A stretch of 64,000 nt of DNA, from positions 930,001 through 994,000 of the forward strand of contig JADNRZ010000011.1 in the NCBI GenBank assembly GCA_015501605.1, read 5' to 3'. This document shows positions 58,425-64,000 of this stretch, one piece after another. This DNA is from Panaeolus papilionaceus (Eukaryota; Basidiomycota; Agaricomycetes; Agaricales). The notes beneath the pieces were generated by a model. The model saw nothing but the letters and a program-made list of their open reading frames with translations. It searched no databases and had not been told where the DNA came from. A program made the translations under genes and the position numbers. The first letter of the stretch is position 1. Every line of letters starts with the position of its first letter.

Positions 58425-58898
58425 TGTGTAGGGACGAATAAACTGTCGAAGACCAGCACTTGCAGAACGGGAGAAATGACAGGATTGTTACAATAGTATA
58501 GGCATAGAACAGAAAGCGAACGAATGAGGGCTGGGGAATGTTTCCGGCACGATATTTAAAGTTTCGACGGGGTTAAGACCTAGACAAGACCTAGATTCGA
58601 AAGTGCTGACGTTTTTGTAGCCTCAGGGCCGAAAGACCATGTCAGTATCGTCAACTAGAGAGACAGCCTAACAGCACTACATCCGGACTATATAGTTGTC
58701 CTGCTTGCTCCACAGGAAGTCGGTTGTCAAAAATGCCAATCGCACTTGGTCACAATTGCTTCAGGAATGGGCCAGCCAAGCACAAAAAACTCCCCACTGC
58801 GAGTCTGCGATGTTTTGCAATCTTGAACTCTACCATATAATTATAGAGATAGCTATGAGATTTTGTTGAGAAAAATTACATCCTGGAACCAGGGTTAA

Positions 58899-60163
58899 CT
58901 AAAACATGAGCTGACGACCTTCATCGTCAACGACCTGGAGGCCCATCTCCTGCAGGGCAGTAAGTGGGGCCCTGATTTGCCTTGCAACTTGCGATAAGGA
59001 CACTAAGTCAGCTTTGTCCATGAATTGCACAGTTTTAAGGGACGGAATGACCTTGCAAAGGTCGGGAATCCCGGTCGAGAAAATAGAAATAGCATTCTGC
59101 CTGCTAAAATTGTGGGACGAAGAGCGGAAGGTGATATGGGTCGCCAATGGGCATTGGTTGAAAGAAATGTCTGCATCCATGGTTCTAAACACAAATTCCA
59201 GGCGCTTTAGACGACTGAAAATCTGCTTCAACAACCTGAGCTCCTCAGTGAACGTCATGATTGCCCAAGGCGGAACCAAAAGTTGCAGGTGCGTAATTTG
59301 ATTTAGTGGATCTCGGAGTCGTAAAGTGTCGTGTTGGGGGAGATCAAGAATTACCATGTGAAGATTTGGGTACCGTGAAGCAAGTAATGAGTAATCTACT
59401 TGGTAGGACCAAGGATTCCAGACGCAAACAAGACTGGGAGCTGCAGGAAGAGGAACCTCTTCCTCAGGATTGTATGTGAGATACCTCATGTTGGGGTGTT
59501 GGTCCAAAAATGTTCCCCATACGCCTGGGTTCCCTGACACGGTCATTCTGTTCAAAAAGTTGACGACGCGCAAGGAGTGTCCACAACGATGAGCCTTTTG
59601 GAAAAGATCGGCAGGCAAGGCCCTGTTATTCAGACTGCCACCGGAGAGTGCGAGATTCCAGATCTCTAGGTTTGGGAGCTCCTGCATAATCTCAGCGAGA
59701 TCACAGAACGCCTGTTCTGGCTTCGGAATACCGTCCCGAAGTAACACATCCAGGCGTTTGGTCCACCAACCGAACGGCTGGCCTGAACGTGTTGCTGAGG
59801 CTTTGAATGCGCTGAGAAGAGGATTCAACGTTTTGGTCCTTCCTAGAAGGATATACTCGTAGAAATATGGCAACGCCAGGTTGTACCATTGGCGACAGAC
59901 TCGCACAATGTACCGTTTGGTCACCTAGGACACATCCGTTGATCATCATATGCAAAATACTGACATGGGGATATTCATACCAGACTTGCACGTAGAGACT
60001 TCTGCATAACCCCATCATGAGAGCTTCGCATGTTCCATGACCAAAGTTTTTCATCTGGAAAACCATCTACCCAAGTGGCCCAACGTATGACCTCCACCCA
60101 GATCTCGTTTGGAAGTCGTGAAGCTTGATATGTTGTGGTCCCGTAGAACTGTTTTGCAGACAT
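58899..60163 (-). CDS. F-box-like protein with LRR-type body
   Basis: The N-terminal exon (MSAKQFYGTTTYQASRLPNEIWVEVIRWAT) shows the LPNEIW.EVI opening of fungal F-box proteins. It splices near 59925-59985 to VTKRYIVRVCRQWYNLALPYFYEYILL, which completes the F-box (VCRxWYxLALPYFYExI). The remaining ~320 residues have spaced leucines (LPNLEIWNLALSGG, HPNMRYLTYN, YPNLHMVILDLPQH, FSRLKRLEFVF, IPSLKTVQF), consistent with a leucine-rich solenoid. Likely an SCF ubiquitin-ligase adaptor with unknown target. The gene looks intact and ends GRQLMF. Confidence 0.75.
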
Positions 60164-60423
60164 TTCGTCGGATTACCTCGTAGCCCCAGAGTAAGAAGTG
60201 CTGGTCAGGACTGGAATGGGAGTTGCCTTTGACGTTGGAGTGACGTCTTGAGTTCAAGATAATGACATTGACAAGCGTCACTCTGACGCGTTACCTTCAT
60301 CAGGTGATGCGCGTTACATACTTCCCCACTTTGTGTCACGCGTCATGGTGTTGACCAACAACAAACTCCTGCTTCAAGTTTACCTCTTCTCCCATCGTCT
60401 CCCCTCAATCAAGGGGAACGGGA

Positions 60424-62723
60424 ATGTCAACAACAACAGTGACTTTAACATACCATCAGCAAATACTTAAAAACAAGGACGAACAGCATCAGAAGGAAAT
60501 CCGTACCCTTGAAAACAAGATCCAGCGATTCAAACAAGCGGCAGATGACAGGAGGAAAGAATTGTTCGAGGAACTAAACAGAGGGGATAGGCTTTCAAAA
60601 TCCCTCGGTTTTACCAGTATACACGATGCACAATGCGCCATAGATACCGTCGACTCGGAGCTGTCTTTTGTGGAATGCTACAACCAACTTCATGTGCTAG
60701 AGACTCAGGTAGATGCTGCACAGAAGGAGAAAGATATTTGGCGCCTACAGTCATCTCAGCTCGAAGAAGAGAATTCCACTCTGCTCTCTCAAATCAAAGA
60801 ATTGCGGTCTGCATGTTGTGGCTTATTTCAATCCTCAAGGTACTGACGGGATATTAGACAGTTGAAGGACAGGCTCTCCACTGAGCTGGAGGATTTACGC
60901 AAGCGTTATGATGACCTAGAAAGCGTCAAGAAACGAGCATTGGAACGCTATAAAGCCGACTACGCAAAGTGGTCGACTTTTGCGGCCTGGTTGGTGAAAC
61001 CAGATCACTCTTGGAACGAAGAAGGGATCACGCCTGCAGAAAAGAAGAAGCGTGGCATAGTCCAAAAGAGAGAAATGTTTTTAAAAATGGGTCCTAATTT
61101 ATCTAATTTGCCTTTTGACGGTAAGTGATGTTGGTCGTCTTTAGATATGGCTAACTAATGATCAAGTAGAAACTCTCGAGCCACCGCCTCCCCTTGGTGG
61201 CACCAAGGTAATCGAAGAAGAGGACATCACACCCAAGAGGAAGAGATTAGATTCAGACATAACTGGCGCACAGGAGATCCCAAAGAGTGTTTTAAGACCA
61301 ATCGACAACATCCCTCCTCCCTCGTCTGTTCCACCAAAATTATCAGCCGACTGCCACGATCTCGTATGTCCTCCGTCTACGACTGCCCAGGTTAAAGAAG
61401 AACCGATGTATGCTCTTGCTCTTGCTCTACCTTTTGAGCGCTTCTGACCCATTACTTAGGAGCAGCCCTATTTCTCATAGTCGCTCCCAAAAGAAACCAG
61501 ACCGCGCACTGTGTTCAAGTGATACGGAAGATGACTCCCAAGGTATTAGTGACCTCTCTCTGGGATTTTATTCCGGGCCTTTGACAATCTTCCAGCCGTT
61601 TTCGTGACACGCCCTGGGTTCCCTAATATGACTTTCAAGGTTCCGGCCCCCCTTCCTTCAAGCAGTGTCCCTCCAGTCAAGAAGAATGTCGAATACTCAT
61701 CTGAAACGGAGGATGAATCTCAAGGTATAAGCATCATTTCTATCTGTCGTCAGATAATCATCAAAAAGCACAGAATTCCCAATGTCATCTCCAAGTTTAC
61801 CGCCACGTCCAACTCGCCAACCTCCTCCCCCTGTTAGGAGGGAGCCGTCAACCATTGCTTCACCTATGAGGCATACCCGACCTCAAACAGAAAGGCCAGC
61901 CAAGTTTCGCCGACTAAGCATAGAAGGGTCACCCCGACGCATCGGAAAGCTCCCCGTCAGTACACCTCGAAACGCCAGCGGGCCTGCTAGAATGCTCCTT
62001 TTACGATCAGAAGGCGTCCCTGTGTCATCACTGAAAGGGAAAGAACGGGAACCATCCTCAACGCCTCTTGCAAGGACGGCAGGACAGACCAGGACGGATG
62101 ACTATTCGGCCTTTAAAGGTCGCGGAAGATATGGCAAGACTGCGAATGCTGACGCAGCTGACCAGACGACTATCAATGCCCTCTTCGAGATAGACCCAAC
62201 TGCTAATGCCGGAAAGGACTTCCAGTATGAAGAAGTGGTGAGAAAAAAGGACCAGCGGAGGAAGCTGCATGCTGGAGATTGCGAGTGTTGCCGTGACGTA
62301 TGCTACCTTCCACTGACTTTTTGGTTTTTTTGTTGTCGCTGACTGATCTCCTCTCAGTATTATGACACCATCGGCCCTCTTCCAGAGCGTCCGCAGCAAC
62401 CTTTGTGGCGATCTCCTTCTAAAACACCACAGAGATCACATCTGCACACTGATCCCAATGACGAAAATGACGAATCGCAACTAGACGCGCCCTTCAGCTC
62501 AAGCCGCGGGGCAATGGACACCATCTCTCACAAGAAGCAGATCTCAAGGCACCGTTATGCTTGGGAAAGAGCTAAAACTCCCCCGGGATTCTGGGATATC
62601 GGATTTCCAAGTACACAAGAAGTCAAGGATATTAACGAACGGGCAGATGATATTCACAAGAAGAAAAGAGACGCGATTGACCGCGAGGCTGCCAGCGGAA
62701 CTGGGAGATACCGCAGGAAATGA
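60424..62723 (+). CDS. Ctp1/CtIP/Sae2-like DNA end-resection factor
   Basis: About eight exons, roughly 590 residues. N-terminal coiled coil (HQKEIRTLENKIQRFKQAADDRRKELFEEL, then LHVLETQVDAAQKEKD and QLKDRLSTELEDLRKRYDDLESVKKR), as expected for the tetramerising/Mre11-complex-binding part. The middle is disordered, Ser/Pro-rich, with repeated acidic SSDTEDDSQ and SSETEDESQ motifs that look like CK2/phosphorylation sites. The C-terminal SAE2 domain has a CxxC (HAGDCECCRDYYD) and SRHRYAWERAKTPPGFWDIGFPSTQE, the family hallmark. These proteins stimulate Mre11 endonuclease to start homologous recombination. Single-copy host gene; name by homology. Confidence 0.88.
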
Positions 62724-63480
62724 GGAAAAACAGTGTCGTTCATTTCTTTTTCATTATACCATTGACTTATTGCTTCCTGCTCTGATCATTTCTATTAGAT
62801 TGCTTTGCATGCTATTGTTGTATTATACACGTGTTACCCCACGGAGAATAAATACCCATTATGACTGAGCAACACTCAGTAAGTAATCCTGCCCTGCTTT
62901 GCGCAATCAGCACGGTGGCAAGGACAAATCGAAGGAGCGATGTCATGGTCTCGCGCTCTTTACACAGCCACCGGTTTTTCACGGAGCCGAGTGCCGGTGA
63001 TGAGTAACCAACAATACCACCAATCGGACACCCTTGTCATAGGCGTTGACATCAACCCCCTCGCGAGGACGGATCAGTCGCACGGAAACTCATTTTGGTT
63101 CTGTCGATTGCACCTACGGCGCTTCGAATTCCGGCAGTCTTTGTGAGCAAGCTGCGTTTTGATATATATCGCATTGGCAGTGAGTTTGTGGCATGTAGCA
63201 TGTTATTTTTGTTCATGTGGTGTTTTGGTGGTCCTGCTTACATCGCATTTGCAAGACAGCCCTCGGGGTTCGGGACGAACAAGTATCGTATCATGTTGGA
63301 GATCGAAATGGCGTGTAAAGAATGGAGGCTCCCACCTTGATTTGAGATTTAGCAAGCGCGCAGTGTGCCGACATCCGTTCTCTCAAAAATTTCGACCAGG
63401 TATATAACCTTCTTCCGCCTTCTATTTTTTTTTCATTATCTCTTCCTTCCCTCTGTGGTCTCTTTTTCTCCTCCTTCGAG
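62724..63480. other. Promoter region of terminal MFS gene
   Basis: No coding block supportable. TATATAA at about 63401-63407 lies 75 bp before the MFS ATG and is followed by a CT-rich tract (63418-63478), a common start-site context in basidiomycetes. Confidence 0.45.
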
Positions 63481-64000
63481 ATGGACCGCAGTTATGAGCT
63501 TTCGAAATCACCCTTGTCAACCTTACCGAGTTCAGTAAATTCTTCAGTAACTTACCTGGAACCCATCTCCCCTGCGGAACCCTCGAACCTATCAGAGAAA
63601 AAGACGGTCACGATTTCTGGAAATGGATCACCTCTCGAAGAAATTGTATCCAGTGGGGAAGAGGCCATTGAACGCTATGGTGGCGACGACATCCATGAAC
63701 CTCCTTCGAAGGCACCTGCCCCCGCCGCTTCAGGATTTTCCCCGGCACCAACAATAGACGCGAATATGGTCACTTGGGATGGTCCAAACGACCCAGCTAA
63801 CCCTCAAAATTGGAGTATTCCTTACAAATGGTTGATTACGGCGTTGTGTATCATAATGACGGTCAATGTGTATGTCCTATTTTTATTTTATTGTTCCTGC
63901 TTAAACTTTTCCCGCTGTGGCGACTTGATAATTTACTGACATATATGACGTCATTTAGCACCTTCGCATCTTCCGCGCCGTCGTCTGCAAGTCGCGCCAT
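63481..64000 (+). CDS. MFS multidrug transporter, 5' part (DHA1-like)
   Basis: Starts MDRSYELSKSP with a long polar N-terminus, then VTWDGPNDPANPQNWSIPYKW and LITALCIIMTVNV (helix 1), followed by an intron (about 63870-63958) and TFASSAPSSASRAM running off the window. The WDGPNDPxNPxNW motif and TFASSAPS are typical of fungal drug:H+ antiporters of the TPO/FLU type. The gene is cut by the window end. A different family from the two ACS permeases at 11-16 kb. Confidence 0.85.

Overview
The window is nuclear DNA of a filamentous basidiomycete, most likely a mushroom-forming agaricomycete. Genes are split by many 45-70 bp GT-AG introns. The protein families are typical of that group: DUF6535, DUF6533, adenylate-forming reductases (AFRs), Tnp2/CACTA transposase, NDC1 and a CtIP/Ctp1-like protein. 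Intron-bearing tRNA-Arg genes are also present. Gene models were joined by eye at GT-AG sites, so exon borders are approximate unless stated. Layout: (1) 0.5-3.2 kb is transposon debris. A MITE-like element with ~87-bp terminal inverted repeats abuts a broken DMATS-type prenyltransferase, and a 910-bp hAT-type element with an 8-bp target duplication follows. (2) 3.5-5.8 kb is a DUF6535 membrane protein. (3) 6.3-45.2 kb looks like a repeatedly duplicated metabolic region. It has three complete AFR genes of A-T-R architecture (AFR1 on +, AFR2 and AFR3 on -), two tandem ACS-family MFS permeases, a 3-carboxymuconate cyclase-like lactonase next to a secreted intradiol ring-cleavage dioxygenase, and five tRNA-Arg(ACG)-type copies (three intact, two decayed) close to the AFR genes. 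(4) 16.9-27.8 kb interrupts that region with two low-complexity or hypothetical genes and a divergent pair: an agaricomycete repeat-type hypothetical gene (-) and a Tnp2 CACTA transposase gene (+). Their 1.7-kb spacer carries at least twelve copies of a 13-bp motif of form TGAC-N5-GTCA, oriented symmetrically toward each gene. (5) 45.9-64 kb holds mostly conserved or single genes: NDC1, an F-box protein, a berberine-bridge-type FAD oxidase, two convergent DUF6533 proteins, an F-box-like protein, a Ctp1/CtIP homologue and the 5' end of a drug/H+ antiporter-type MFS gene. Working hypothesis (inference): the AFRs activate and reduce carboxylic acids to aldehydes, the MFS permeases move organic anions, and the dioxygenase/cyclase pair handles catechol-type aromatics. 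Together these suggest an aromatic-acid metabolism cluster enlarged by segmental duplication along with tRNA genes. The substrate and co-regulation cannot be proved from sequence alone.
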